From the NCBI GenBank assembly GCA_963565915.1, contig OY751487.1, positions 3,782,001 through 3,846,000 of the forward strand: DNA of 64,000 nucleotides. Direction: 5' to 3'. The first letter of the stretch is position 1. Each line of letters starts with the position of its first letter. The position numbers and the translations under genes are program-made. Below the pieces are notes generated by a model. The model was not told where the DNA came from, ran no database searches, and saw nothing but the letters and a program-made list of their open reading frames with translations. The DNA is from Entoloma clypeatum (taxonomy: Eukaryota > Basidiomycota > Agaricomycetes > Agaricales > Entolomataceae). Positions 26,741 through 37,327 of the stretch are shown in pieces.

Positions 26741-26789
26741 GTTGGAGGTTGAAGCAAACCAGAGTATTACCTAATATAAGCGGTCTCTC

Positions 26790-27341
26790 ATGATGAACGT
26801 TGCGTCCTTCTCAGTCCAACGCGACGCCGACCACACACGATTTCTCCGCCTAGCGCTCGTCGAAGCAGGGAAATGTGTGCCGACACCCACCGCATTCTGT
26901 GTTGGCTGCATCATCACTGCACGATGGCCAACCCCATCCGATGTCCCCGTAATCCTTGCTGCGGGATATTCCAGAGAACTACCTGGAAACACCCACGCAG
27001 AGGCAAACGCGCTCCATAAAGCCCGATCTCTCACACCCACCGTTCTTTCTGCCATGTTCTCGACCACAGAGCAGCCTGGGCTAGAATCCGTCTTGACCCA
27101 CGCCGATGTCTATACAACCCTCGAGCCTTGCTCAGTGCGAACATCTGGGCTTGCTCCATGTGCCGATGCCCTCATTGACGCAGGAGTTAGACGATGTTTC
27201 ATTGGGGTTGGTGAACCCGATGATTTTGTCAATTGTGAGGGTGCGCAGAAGCTCAAAGATGCTGGTGTTGAAGTCATCTGGTTGAAGGGATTGGAGGACG
27301 ATTGTCTACAGGCCGCTCGACGCTGTCATCCATCTACCTAG
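26790..27341 (+). CDS. RIB2: riboflavin-pathway deaminase, RIB2-type
   Basis: This intronless 183-residue protein belongs to the cytidine-deaminase-like zinc enzymes that remove the amino group from the pyrimidine intermediate of riboflavin synthesis. The zinc site is complete: HAEANAL supplies the histidine and the catalytic glutamate, and TTLEPCSVRTSGLAPCADAL supplies the two cysteines in the PC-x8-C spacing of this subgroup. The start is ATG 26790, with a second in-frame ATG at 26793; the stop is TAG at 27339-27341. In budding yeast the deaminase is fused to a pseudouridine synthase, and no such domain is present here. The start lies 49 bp from the divergent SPT6 start. Confidence 0.82.
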   Translation: MMNVASFSVQRDADHTRFLRLALVEAGKCVPTPTAFCVGCIITARWPTPSDVPVILAAGYSRELPGNTHAEANALHKARSLTPTVLSAMFSTTEQPGLESVLTHADVYTTLEPCSVRTSGLAPCADALIDAGVRRCFIGVGEPDDFVNCEGAQKLKDAGVEVIWLKGLEDDCLQAARRCHPST

Positions 27342-27430
27342 CGTAAGAATTCCGTCAAGTCAGTCACCACCAAATACATACTATCCTATCATTCCACGAC
27401 TGTAGACTATATATCACTACATATCATGGA

Positions 27431-28345
27431 TTGGACTTGCCTAGCTCCCCTGCAAGCGCCAACCGTACCGAGGCGATAGACAACTGGATATCACAACTGC
27501 GACAGGCCTTTCCGACCTCTACATTGCCCTCCCTACACGGCAGCCCCAGCCTGTCTCCGCCTGGGTATGAACATCACCTTGTGTTCTTCCACAGCCGGAC
27601 CTCCGAGTCAGAGTTGCGCGAGGATGGCACAGACCCTGAATTTGGTGCATTAGAGCCCTTCATTCGACGATTGTGGGGTATAATCAAAACCTTCGATGGA
27701 GGAAAGATCCATAGGAACTATTTAATCATCGGAGGGACAGGAACTGCAGCGCTGCATCAAGTTATCTCGCTTCGATTGAGAAGAAACGCTTCGGCGACCC
27801 GCGAGAACGACGTCCCATGCTCACATCACAATGACCCGAAAACCCCAGCCTTCCGTGTCTATTTTGCTAATGCTGTGAAGATGAAGCAGGGACCTCGAAA
27901 GTATACGGAGTGGCCTTTCGCGAGTTTGTCGCAAGGAGACTCAGTGGGAATACCGCAGGCTGATATCGATTTCTCCTTCACATACAAGCCAAGCTTGACG
28001 ACCCTCTTTCCCTTCTCCGCGCTGACATTCAGCGCGCATCGTATTCACCTTGATCAAGAATTCTCCCAGAAAACCCAAGGCTATCCAGGTTCGGTATGTT
28101 TTGTGACTACATATAACCATTTCTACAACGCACTCTTAACAAAACGGCTAATCCATGATCCCCTCACAGCGATGATGTTCTTGAAAGTTGAAATCCTTCG
28201 AGTGCTAGGCCAGGAACCCTGTTGTTGTTTTGCTAACCAAGCAACAACCATATGTGGTGCATGGCAGGACAAGAACACCATCGGGCCCTGGTGTTTTGAT
28301 GATAATCAAGTGTTTGGAATGACAGGACATTTGAAGGTTATATAG
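27431..28345 (+). pseudogene. HTD2: decayed 3-hydroxyacyl-thioester dehydratase (HTD2-like)
   Basis: Residues typical of the mitochondrial type 2 fatty-acid dehydratase are clear: PPGYEHHLVFFHSRTSESEL and ALEPFIRRLW near the N-terminus, and DFSFTYKPSLTTLFPFSALT with FSAHRIHLDQEFSQKTQGYP, then PLTAMMF and CFDDNQVFGMTGHLKV near the end. The frame runs open for 305 codons but begins at a TTG. No in-frame ATG precedes the conserved region. Between IIGGTGTAA and the DPKTPAFRVYF block the conserved residues (SIEKKRFGDPRERRPM) move to another frame. The step between QGYP and LIHDPLTAMM lacks an AG acceptor. The hot-dog stretch before GAWQDKN is shortened. Together these indicate a degenerating copy; an intact paralogue elsewhere would be expected. 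Confidence 0.65.
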
Positions 28346-28393
28346 CCAATGAGACGGTCGATAAATACTGCAAATCAAAAACCTTCACATGCT

Positions 28394-29706
28394 TTAAGCA
28401 TTTATCACCATCAAGTAAATGGACGAACCGTATTTATTTCCAGCCTCCTTGCGATTCCTTTTACCCTGTGCAATTTTCTCTTCCAACGCCTCGCGGTTCT
28501 CGTATGCTTCCTTGAGCAGAGTGGAGAGCTGATGCCTTGATCGTGCGATGCCGCTCATCTTGCTGGCCTGTTGCTCCGTGAGCAAGACGAAGATTGTAGA
28601 GACTGAACGGACTTACGGTAATCCTCATGTTTGGTTGTGCAGGCGCGCCACCAACTCCTTGCGTCACAGCTTTCCTCTCCTCCCTGATTCGCAACTCTAG
28701 CTTTGCCTTCTCCATCTCTTTCACTGCATCGACCTCCTCGACCGCGGCCGAATCGAACCCTTCAAATCCTTTAGCGGTTCTTTTCTCCAATGCCCGCACC
28801 TGCGCGTCGTAATCCTTTTGCCATTTTTTGACAAATTTGGCGTAATAGACGGGATCGTGGGCAGCCCATGTACCGGATGGGAGCTGATAATACCCTGGGT
28901 ATGCGTCGGTTGGTGACGGTTCGGGAGGTTCAAAAGTGGGAATGGCTGGTGCGGAAGACAAGTGCGCGATGGACGAGGACGAAACAGAATCTGAAGTCGA
29001 CGGAGCCGAAGGAGCAACTCCAAAAGACGAGGAATTGCCTGGCCAACATGTCAGGATATATCGTGATCAACTGTGCATTTAAAGCCGCACCCAGAGAGAA
29101 GAAATCGACGGCAGGCGCATCTGGTTTCTGTGCTGTATGAGATTTCTGGGATTTAAAATCATATTCATCAAGCGAGATATTTGTCCTCTTTTTTTTGAAA
29201 GAAGGTGGTAGTAATATGGGCAGGTTGGTTGTGGCATCGGGAGCTGAGAGTTCCTCCTCGGGCACCTGCGATGCCTCTTGCATAGTGTCTCCGTCATCGT
29301 GGCTTCCCGGAACGTCATTTGAAGTGAAAGGTGGTCGAAGAGTGTCAAATGCTGAACCTTTACCTTTGCCTCCCCCTAGAACTCTCCCTGGTGCAGGAAG
29401 GGACAAAGGTTTCTGCTTCGGTGCAGGGAGCATGGATACCAGGGACGACGCGCCAGCACCAGATTCTAGGCGGGGTCGTTTAGATTGTGGTCGCTCGTCC
29501 TTGAGATCGTCTTCTTCTTCATATTTGCTTGTCAGAGTGGGGAGACCAATTGCCATCTTCTTCGCGGTCCGTTTCGGGGGTGGCAAAGAAAATTTGGTCG
29601 ACGACGATGAAGTTGAGCAGGAGGGCGCTGGCAGTGTGGATTCCGGAGCAGCGACTTCGCTACTGTCACTCTCAGAACCACTGCCATAGTGTTCGATCCC
29701 GAGCAT
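28394..29706 (-). CDS. PRCC-domain protein (mitotic checkpoint regulator, MAD2B-interacting family)
   Basis: The start at 29706 gives MLGIEHYGSGSESDSSEVAA. The N-terminal half is disordered and rich in Ser, Pro and Lys, with LPPPKRTAKKMAIGLPTL and SMLPAPKQKPLSLPAPGR. The C-terminal half carries the PRCC domain: PTDAYPGYYQLPSGTWAAHD, PVYYAKFVKKWQKDY, and then RHQLSTLLKEAYENREALEE and GKRNRKEAGNKYG before the stop at 28394-28396. Two or three introns are used, one of them after AALN near 29080. Human PRCC is a nuclear splicing and checkpoint-associated protein; the fungal role is unknown to me. It is a same-strand neighbour of SAM37 (58 bp apart). Confidence 0.82.
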
Positions 29707-29764
29707 GATGAAGGTGGGAAATGAAGGTAACGCAATTGAATTACATAAACCTTATAAAACCTAT

Positions 29765-31093
29765 CTAGTCCAACTCCTCATCCTCTTCCTCCGATAGTTC
29801 CCCTTTCTTCGCCTCCATCATTTTCTGCAGGGCAACTGCGTGTTTGAATGCAATCATCAAGTAAACAGCCAGACTCCCCATTGTCAAACCGAAGAACCCC
29901 CACCGCATCCTGGCGTCACGCATGTCCTCCTCGGCCTCTTTCTCTGTCCTCCCAGAGCTCTTCTTTCGACCAGCAGATGGCCAAGGAACGAGGGTCATCC
30001 ATTGAAGGGGTTGTGGCGAGGCAACCTGAAGAGGTGAACTTGATGGACCAAAAATGTCCTCGTAGACTCGATGAGCGTGCGAGACAAGCGTAGGGTACGA
30101 CGTCGTGAGCAGTGTCTGAAGGGAGGGGTCAGGATATGTGGGGTTTAAGAGCAACAACATATGCGATGTAAGCAGTATGTCCAGAGTCGTTGGTCTAGAC
30201 CATAAATCAGCACTGCGGTGCTGGAGGAGTGGCGAACGAAACAATTACCGGTCCAAGAGGAGGAACTCCTTATCCCCTAATAGCCGGGAATAAATGTCGA
30301 ATAATGTGCGAGCTTTCCCAGAAATCTGCATTGCGTTTAGCATGCTTGGACCTTCCAAAAATCAACATACATACCTTCTCTCTTCCGAATGCCTCTTGGA
30401 ACCTCCGAGCGTTTTCTTCTCGCTGGCTGGTTTTAGTCGTTTCTTTGAGCGGTTTCTTTCCATCCTTCTCAACCGCTTGGAGATTCCACAGGCCAGCGGC
30501 TTCAAGTCGAGGTCTGTATGATTCACGAATGCGACCTGGGACATAATACCTTTGTGGTACAGGAAACATAGAAACCAGAGCTGGAAGAGTTAGCTCTGTC
30601 CAATTGCCAAGATGCGAATACAGGGCATAATACTTCGGAAGGTCTATGAATAACCGGATTTGGGTAAGGCAGGATGTACTTACCACGATATCTCCCAAAT
30701 GTGACTCCACATGGGAGCTCCATGCAACAATTTTCGACCTTGCGCTGCGGTCCATAGTTTCAGCATTGAGATTATCACGGACAATTTCAGCATTGTTAAG
30801 CTCCGCAACGTATTTAACGATCGATTCAAAGCTTGACACGATATGTTGTTCGTGAGTTAAAAAGGGGAGTTGTCCTGTCCATAAACTTGTGAATCCTATC
30901 TCGCTTGAGAACATAGAGCCACCCACCTACCCATCGGCGAGAGGTCCGGGTTGTTACACTCAGCAATCCTCAATTTATCCGGTATTGCCTGTTGGAGGTA
31001 CATTATAGTCGCAAGACACAGCGGGTCGAACGAGGGTAAACCCCATCTCGATGGCCAAATGTGAAGAACGATTTCACTTTGAAGTTGAGACAT
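29765..31093 (-). CDS. SAM37: mitochondrial sorting and assembly machinery subunit SAM37 (metaxin family)
   Basis: Sam37 is an outer-membrane subunit of the SAM complex, which inserts beta-barrel proteins. The start at 31093 gives MSQLQSEIVLHIWPSRWGLP, the thioredoxin-like start of metaxins, with the motif LRIAECNNPDLSPMGRWVAL. The GST-like helical part follows (HIVSSFESIVKYVAELNNAE, then YALYSHLGNWTELTLPALVS). LLDRPTTLDILLTSHMLLLL is the conserved C-terminal metaxin helix. The final part has a single hydrophobic segment (WGFFGLTMGSLAVYLMIAF) that can serve as a tail anchor, followed by an acidic end EEEDEELD and TAG at 29765-29767. About six introns are needed. The assignment is firm by domain order. 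Confidence 0.85.
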
Positions 31094-31347
31094 GTCGTGA
31101 AAGAGAACTTGAAGGTCACGTGGCGACATATACAAATAAAACAGAAATATGTTATACACTAGTCCATGCCACTCGACTGGCTACCTCCTGGGTCAGTGCT
31201 GCTATATCCTGAGTCAGGAGAACAATTCAGGACAGGATTTCCGCCAAACACGATTAACCCTTGTCCTGGAAAACATTCACTCTTGATTGGCGTTGTTCTA
31301 CAACTTGCGGTCCTCCGTATATCCAAAGATGGGTGTATGTGGGATTT

Positions 31348-32377
31348 CTACCGCATGCGTCGGGAAATGGAGGTGATGCGAAAGACGTCCTGAGAGCTCA
31401 CCAACACGGAAGGAAGGTTTGATGATAATCTTGCTTTTTTTCTCGGCGCCGCGACCAAGGGTTGGAAAACGGCTTCAGTCATGTTCGGCGGCAGGCTTAC
31501 AACCCGTCGGACAGGAGGTCGCTTCGGTATTGATGGGTGCTCTCGTCCATTACAGATCCCTTGGGATTCAAGAAATTCTTCAAGAATTTCAGTTTAAGAG
31601 CCGACATGGATTTCGATAGATCCTACCACGAGAGCGATATCTGAAGACGAATGAAACAAATGTGTTTGCATATTTCGCCGCAGGATCATCGTCATATGGT
31701 TTCAAAACCCAGGTTGAAGGATACTGATCATAAGCTTTAGTCTCTGCACCAAATCTGCAGAAATCAACAGCTTGTAGTCAGTCACGCCTTGGCAACAGGT
31801 GGCTATAATTACCCAATGAAAAGGTCCCCAGCTTTTCTTTTTCCCGGCAGCGTTTTCGGAAGCTCTTGAATAGAATTCGCAGGTCTAACGCCAACCCGTG
31901 CAATGCGCTTAATGCGCAGAGTGATCATTCCAATTTCTCTTGCTGATTCTGTTGTGGGAAGCAAGCCTATGCCAAATATTTTAACGACTCGAGTAAGGAC
32001 TGCAAAGAAATGACGAACCCGCCTCTTCAACTTTTTCAAAGATAAACGGCCGCTCCGTTGTTTGTGATGTTCGTACGCCCTCCCTGGTCGCAATTCCTTC
32101 ACCAAATAAGAAGCGCCCCGGGACAGTGACTCCATCTAAAGTGAGGAATGTGCAAGTGTCCACCTTTCCTCCATGGTCCCTCCAGGAAACTGCAAAGGTC
32201 TTGCGAAGTTTCAGTTCTTCAAACTGGCTTGCAATAAACACAGGAACGGACCCTCCCATCCTCACCAGGAATCCAACATGAGACACGATGTAAATCAGTG
32301 TCTACTGCCACCAAGTACTCTGGTACAGGTTGACCGTCGACTGTGATCCATGCAGAAAATCCGCGATGAGTGAGCAT
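31348..32377 (-). CDS. DUF7918-type conserved protein
   Basis: The start at 32377 gives MLTHRGFSAWITVDGQPVPE and VAVDTDLHRVSCWIPGEDGR. An intron with a GTCCGT donor and a CGCAAG acceptor leads to TFAVSWRDHGGKVDTCTFLT, LDGVTVPGRFLFGEGIATRE and GVRTSQTTERPFIFEKVEEA. After another intron come GMITLRIKRIARVGVRPANS and PKTLPGKRKAGDLFIGFGAE with TKAYDQYPSTWVLKPYD. These are the successive blocks of the DUF7918 family, which is expanded in mushroom-forming fungi and has no known role. The C-terminal end is less certain: it may stop soon after the block FVSFVFRYRSRG, or continue through an intron to a stop at 31348-31350, as given here. Most of the core looks intact. Confidence 0.7.
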
Positions 32378-32548
32378 GGAGTTGTTTGCGCTCAGCGGAT
32401 TGTCCTGTCCTGCTGTTACTACTTGGGAGATACAATATTCTCACCAACCGAATCCTTGCGGGTCACTGAAAGTCGCGGAAGGTTCAACTTTCTGATCAGT
32501 CTCGATCGCGTCGAACATGTGACCGCATTGTACTTGACTCAGCACGAA

Positions 32549-33891
32549 ATGGTGAGAAACAAGCGAAGTGCCACAGAATCTGGAGACGAAGAGAGGGAAG
32601 AACGGCGGACAACAAAGAAATCGAGGAAGGCGCCAAGCTCCAGTCCGTCCCCTACCAATCCTCAGCCAACAAATAAGGTGCTGCCTGTGCACATATCTTT
32701 CCCTTCCCGACCTCCTGGGACACTCCGTTTTGTATCATGGAATGTTTGTGGACTAGCAGCAAGCCAGAAGAAGGTTGTTTCTTGCCTTTCATGCGTTTAC
32801 TGCTTCTTTGACAAACACACAATTACCAGGGCTTCAAATACTACTTGGAAGCCGAAGATCCTGATATTCTTGTCCTTAGCGAGACCAAGGTGTGGAATAC
32901 GTTATTTGTGATCTGGACCTCGGTCTATTCTATCATCGTACAGGTCAACAATGAGCCTGTAGATCCATTCCTCAGGGATCGTTATCCACATCGCTATTGG
33001 TCGATATCCGACACAAAATCGTACGGTATGTGGCCTCTGGTAGGCTCGTCTGGCTTCAAACGGGATAATATCTAGCTGGACTGGCCATCTTGTCCAAATT
33101 GAAGCCACTCAGCGTTGATTACACGCTACCCGGCCATCCCAATCCGTCGTCTGTGAAAGGAAGACTTATCACTCTCGAATTTGAGACATGTTATCTCATT
33201 GGTACGTATGTCGTCAATGCGGGTGCGGGCTTGAAGGTATGGGTTATGCCCCTTGCAAGTTTGGACCAACTCGTATCCAGACCCTGGATGCCAAAAAAGA
33301 GTGGAATCTTCACTTTCAAGCGTACATCCTCGCTATGGATAAGAAAAAGCCAGTGATATGGACAGGTGACTTGAATGTCGCGCCAACGGAAATGGGTGAA
33401 GATACTTACACGGAAGCTGAATCTGACCCAGTTAACCAATCCTTTTTCTAGATCTCTCGAACGCTAAAAAAAATTGGAATAAGATAGCGGGATACACAGA
33501 AGTTGAAACCACAGCTTTCAAAGATATCCTCACCCCTCCCGATGACTCCGATCCCTCTAAATTCGTCGATGTCTGGCGTGAGCTTCACCCACACGATCGG
33601 CATTTCACCTATTTCTCCTATCGGTTCAATTGTCGGGCGAAGGGAACGGGATGGCGGCTTGACATGTGTAAGCAATCTCCCCAGATTTCGGGTACCTCGT
33701 CTTTCATGGCTGTTGGCTGCTTAGTTGTTGTGAGTGAACGGATGATGGAGCGAGTGAAGATGGTGAGTTCATCGAGTTTCCCCTTCTTGGTATAACTCAG
33801 AATTGCCTCGGACCAGTGCGAGATACGTAGTGAAATATATGGGGCTTCAGATCATTGTCCAGTAGTGATGCAGGTTGAGGGCAACATTTAA
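32549..33891 (+). CDS. AP endonuclease, exonuclease III / APE1 family
   Basis: This enzyme cuts DNA at abasic sites during base-excision repair. The start at 32549 gives MVRNKRSATESGDEEREERR with a basic nuclear-localisation-like stretch (RRTTKKSRK). Catalytic and metal-binding residues are visible: FVSWNVCGLAA (Asn), DPDILVLSETKV (Glu), AGLAILSKLKPLSV, WTGDLNVAPTEM (Asp-Asn pair), and GASDHCPVVM (Asp-His at the end). Splicing at a GTGTGG donor restores VNNEPVDPFLRDRYPHRYWS. The stop is TAA at 33889-33891. The family core (about 260 residues) is complete, and there is no long C-terminal extension like that of yeast Apn2. The mobile-DNA nest begins 39 bp after the stop codon. Confidence 0.88.
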
Positions 33892-33930
33892 ATTTTTTTA
33901 CTTACTAGAACGCGGCCTCTCAGTATTGTG

Positions 33931-33965
33931 AGATAGGATTCGTGCGCATCCTTCCACATCACATG
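33931..33965. repeat. left terminal inverted repeat of outer element
   Basis: The sequence reads AGATAGGATTCGTGCGCATC and continues CTTCCACATCACATG. It matches the reverse complement of 43225-43259 at 34 of 35 positions. Confidence 0.8.
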
Positions 33966-34173
33966 ATCTGTGACCTAGTGTTATTCGTGGACAATCCATT
34001 GACAATCCACCAAATTCGGACAATCCCTCAGTTCATCAAAAACACCATTCCCAAGATTTCAAAAATTTAGGGCAAAAAATCCAAAATCGATGACTAGAGA
34101 TCTCTGCCAGAGGTACATGTCGAGAGGACTCTAGTCGCCGATTTTCGGAAAAGTGGATGTTGAACGCGAAATA

Positions 34174-34189
34174 ATCTAAGCGCTCAATT
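34174..34189. repeat. LINE target-site duplication, 3'-side copy
   Basis: ATCTAAGCGCTCAATT directly abuts the T-rich (A-rich on the minus strand) tail of the LINE. It matches 43186-43201 at 15 of 16 positions. Confidence 0.75.
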
Positions 34190-35476
34190 TTTTATTTATT
34201 TTTTATTTATTTATTTTATTTTAAAAAAACCTCAATTTATATTCCGGCGCCCGATCGCAGTCCGGTCTTGTACACTAAGTTACAAATTTAACGAGAACTA
34301 CATACGAGAGTATTGGATAGTAATGCCCTGTGGTCACGGCACATGTGCGGAGAGAAATATATAAGTATCCGAGAGTGGGGTCCGCCCATGGATCAAGTCC
34401 ACCAGAACAGACCCCGTATATAAACTACATACGCCCGTAGGCAGAGACCGTAGTAACTAGAGAGACCATGAAGGAAGGAAAACATAACACTGAAGCTCAC
34501 CCGATAAGTTAGGGTGGGGGTAGGGCGAATAACGCGGGATGGTTTGCGAGCATCCCCAGGAAATTGCCGATGTTGTACCGTTTGTTGGAGGCGTCGTCCC
34601 TATCAAAGAGAGGACATTTGTGGAGGAGGTGGTCGACCGTCTCGAGGGTGTCATTGTCGCAGGCACACGTGAATGGGCCTGGATGGTTGAAGCGTTGTCT
34701 ATAGGCACCGATGGGAGCGTGGCCCAGGGTGGCGCGGGTGAGACGAGCAAACAGCGCATTGTTGTTGCCCGCCCAGGAGTTGAGCCACAGTCCACCTTTG
34801 ACGTGGTCCGGTTGGAATACCCTCTCTTTGTCTCCAGTGTGGAGAGGAAGGAAGGAGCGACCTCGGAATTCGGGGGCGGAATGAAGTTTGTGCCATCCAT
34901 CTACGGCGCTGGTAGCGGCAGCGGTACGGGCAAAGTTGGGCGACAGGGGAGACAAGGCTGTTCCTTGAGTCAATTTAAAGTGATGTGATGGGTCGGGGAA
35001 GGCAGAACCCCACTCAGACATGAGAGGTGTGTCGAGGTGGACATGGATGACGCCAGCTCCAGCGAGGAAGGGCCGGAGGAGACGGGAAATGCCGCAGGAG
35101 ACAGAGTGGCCCGCATGAATGGAACCTGTATCGAGGGCGAGTCGGACAGCCTGTATGTTTCGGGTGAAGATGTGGATCTCCGTGACATAAGGAGCGTGGG
35201 TGATGACCTTGCTAAGACCAAGAAGGGTGGCGACGATGAGAGTCTCAGGGGCGAGGCTTCTACCTGCGCTGGCTCTGGTCATATGGGGGTCTTGAGCGTG
35301 ACGACCAATGGAGGGGGCGAACCGGACTACCGCAACTGCCGACGACAATGTCTTACCGACGCTGGGCCGGGCAGCGATGCAGAAGGCCGCTTGGTGATTT
35401 TCTTCCTCGGCGGTGGTGAGGATGTCTTTGAGGTAGGTGTAACGTTTCTTGTTGTCATCGACCTGTGGGGCGTCCC

Positions 35477-35787
35477 TGTTGAAACTTTTCCCATCACGTA
35501 GATTAGATTAGATTAGATTACATCACGTGACCTTTACATATCTTCATTACATACTTGTTTGGTTGGTACAAACAGTAGTACGGTATATAAGACCAGGAAA
35601 CTGTCAATATCAACAAGTTGTCTCTTGACTCTTAACCAGCTCCATCGCTCTCACCAGCCTCAACCGCTCTCACCAGCCTTACCCCCCTCCAAACCATGTA
35701 AGTGACTATAGCGGTATCGTAGAGTACTTCCACTGTAGCTGTGTTGCTCAGTACATCTGTGGCTAGCACCCAGGTGGAACTTCAACA
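35477..35787 (+). repeat. copia 5' LTR (311 bp)
   Basis: It starts TGTTGAAACTTTTCCCATCA and ends GGTGGAACTTCAACA. A tandem GATTA repeat (four units) and a TATATAAG box at 35584-35591 are visible. The first 175 or so bases are identical to the 3' LTR. Confidence 0.92.
35584..35591 (+). promoter_or_regulatory. TATA box in copia LTR
   Basis: TATATAAG lies about 105 bases into the LTR. The same box occurs in the 3' LTR at 41048-41055. It probably drives the genomic transcript. Confidence 0.6.
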
Positions 35788-35799
35788 GGTTATGGGCCC
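35788..35799 (+). promoter_or_regulatory. primer-binding site, half-tRNA-iMet type
   Basis: GGTTATGGGCCC directly follows the left LTR. It is complementary to the anticodon region of eukaryotic initiator tRNA-Met (GGGCCCATAACC), the site used by Drosophila copia and yeast Ty5, which prime from a cleaved tRNA half rather than the 3' end. No match to a normal tRNA 3' end is seen at this position. Confidence 0.75.
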
Positions 35800-36148
35800 C
35801 GGATAGCAGAGGGACTTGGGAAACGCTGGTAACAGCGAGTACCTGCCCACTCTACCCTGGTTGGCAAAGAACCGATCGAAAGATCTAGGTTCTGAGTCTT
35901 ACTTCTTCACATATGAACCTGGGAACGTCATTACGACAAGTACCTGTCATGAGACGTCCCTAAGGGGATTGACCTAGTACACTCCATGTGGAAACGTTGA
36001 TCGCACCTCATACGTTTCTGACATATAAAGGGTTTTTCCCGGACCGCTATTCCTAAAGGGAATATGTCATAAGGAATCATTTAATTGTTTTCTTGAAATC
36101 AAATTCATAACACATCACTGATTGGGAACCCTTTTAGATTCATCTAAA

Positions 36149-37327
36149 ATGTCTACTTCTCGCTCTGCTCTTGACACCATCACCCCCTTCGGCGGCATCG
36201 ACTACCAAAGCTGGGCCGAAAAAATGAAGTCCTACCTCCTCCATCAAGGAGTCTGGCGCCTTGTTTCTGGCGACATCACCCGCCCTGTCATCGCCGACTT
36301 CACCACCACAGTCTCCACTCCTGGTGCCACTGCTGCCGCTCCCCCTGTGCTGGCTACTACAGTTGACCAGCCCGGCTTCCGCAAGGAAGAAAAAGCCTGG
36401 ATCAGGGACAACGACGTAGCTCTCGGGGCGATAAGCCTGAAGGTCTCTGAGGCGATCAGACGACACATCAAAGACAGCACCTCGGCACTTAACGCGTGGA
36501 AAACGCTAAAGGATGCCTACTCCAAGGTATCCCCGGCTGTCATCTTCGGCGATTTCAAGACCGCCGCCACCTACAAGCTGTCTGGACGTGACCCCGTCCC
36601 TGAAATTGAACGCCTGGGGTCTCTTTTCGCCCGGCTCGCCGATTTGAGCTTTGTCGTCCCCGATCTGATGCAGGCAATGATCCTGGCCAATGCAATTCCC
36701 GACGCCTGGTCGTCACTCTCCACCGCCCTTGTCCAAGTCTACGACGCCGACGATTTCACCTACAAAGCCGTCGCCGAAAGCATCATCTCGGAGTACAGGC
36801 GCAAGTATTTGGTCGGGTCTACTCGTGCGTCCAATGAGCAGGCCCGGAAAATTTCCGGGACAAAGCGCAAGGGACAGGACCCTAAATGGGAAAGGCAGCA
36901 AAAGCCAAGTACCTCGCAAAACGATGCTGATGAACAGCCTAACTCGACCGACCATAGTACCGCTTCTGAAAAGAAGAAGGGAAAAAGACGCTGGCGCAAT
37001 CAGAAGAAAAACGCCAACACTGCGGACAATGCGTCCGAACATGTGGAGGAAACGGTTGAGTTTGTTGCTCCCGCCATCCACTTCCCCCCTCTTCCGGCAC
37101 CGTCCTTCACCACCGTCACTGGTCGCGGGAAAATGACAAGTACCGCCCAGCCCGATTCCGCAAGAATGCAGTCGCTCCTGCAGCGTATGAACCCACCTCC
37201 TTCCCAGTACACTGGACTTCCATCTGGAAAATCGTCCGTGTGGAAAAAGAATGACCATGTTCGCAAACTCGCGCGCGGCATTGGTGCTCACCCCTCAGGG
37301 TCGTATCCTAGATACCATCATTCCTGA
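36149..37327 (+). CDS. copia gag-like protein
   Basis: ATG 36149 opens a 392-residue frame; the frame extends upstream to a TTG at 36122 with no ATG. The N-terminal part is the gag-polypeptide domain of copia elements (GIDYQSWAEKMKSYLLHQGV, then TLKDAYSKVSPAVIFGDFKT). The C-terminal part is low in complexity and rich in basic and polar residues. I do not see a CCHC zinc knuckle. The frame ends at 37325-37327 and overlaps the pol frame, which is displaced by one base, from 37251. An about 330-base untranslated leader (35800-36148) separates it from the primer-binding site. Confidence 0.82.
   Translation: MSTSRSALDTITPFGGIDYQSWAEKMKSYLLHQGVWRLVSGDITRPVIADFTTTVSTPGATAAAPPVLATTVDQPGFRKEEKAWIRDNDVALGAISLKVSEAIRRHIKDSTSALNAWKTLKDAYSKVSPAVIFGDFKTAATYKLSGRDPVPEIERLGSLFARLADLSFVVPDLMQAMILANAIPDAWSSLSTALVQVYDADDFTYKAVAESIISEYRRKYLVGSTRASNEQARKISGTKRKGQDPKWERQQKPSTSQNDADEQPNSTDHSTASEKKKGKRRWRNQKKNANTADNASEHVEETVEFVAPAIHFPPLPAPSFTTVTGRGKMTSTAQPDSARMQSLLQRMNPPPSQYTGLPSGKSSVWKKNDHVRKLARGIGAHPSGSYPRYHHS

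Noticed and set aside
31166..31393. Plus-strand open frame (MPLDWLPPGSVLLYPESG) next to SAM37
   Set aside because: It is short, has no family character and lies antisense to the likely 3' part of the DUF7918 gene.
35500..35522. Tandem GATTA repeats as a possible CRISPR-like or telomeric array
   Set aside because: There are only four 5-base units inside the LTR, and they are repeated because the LTR itself is duplicated.
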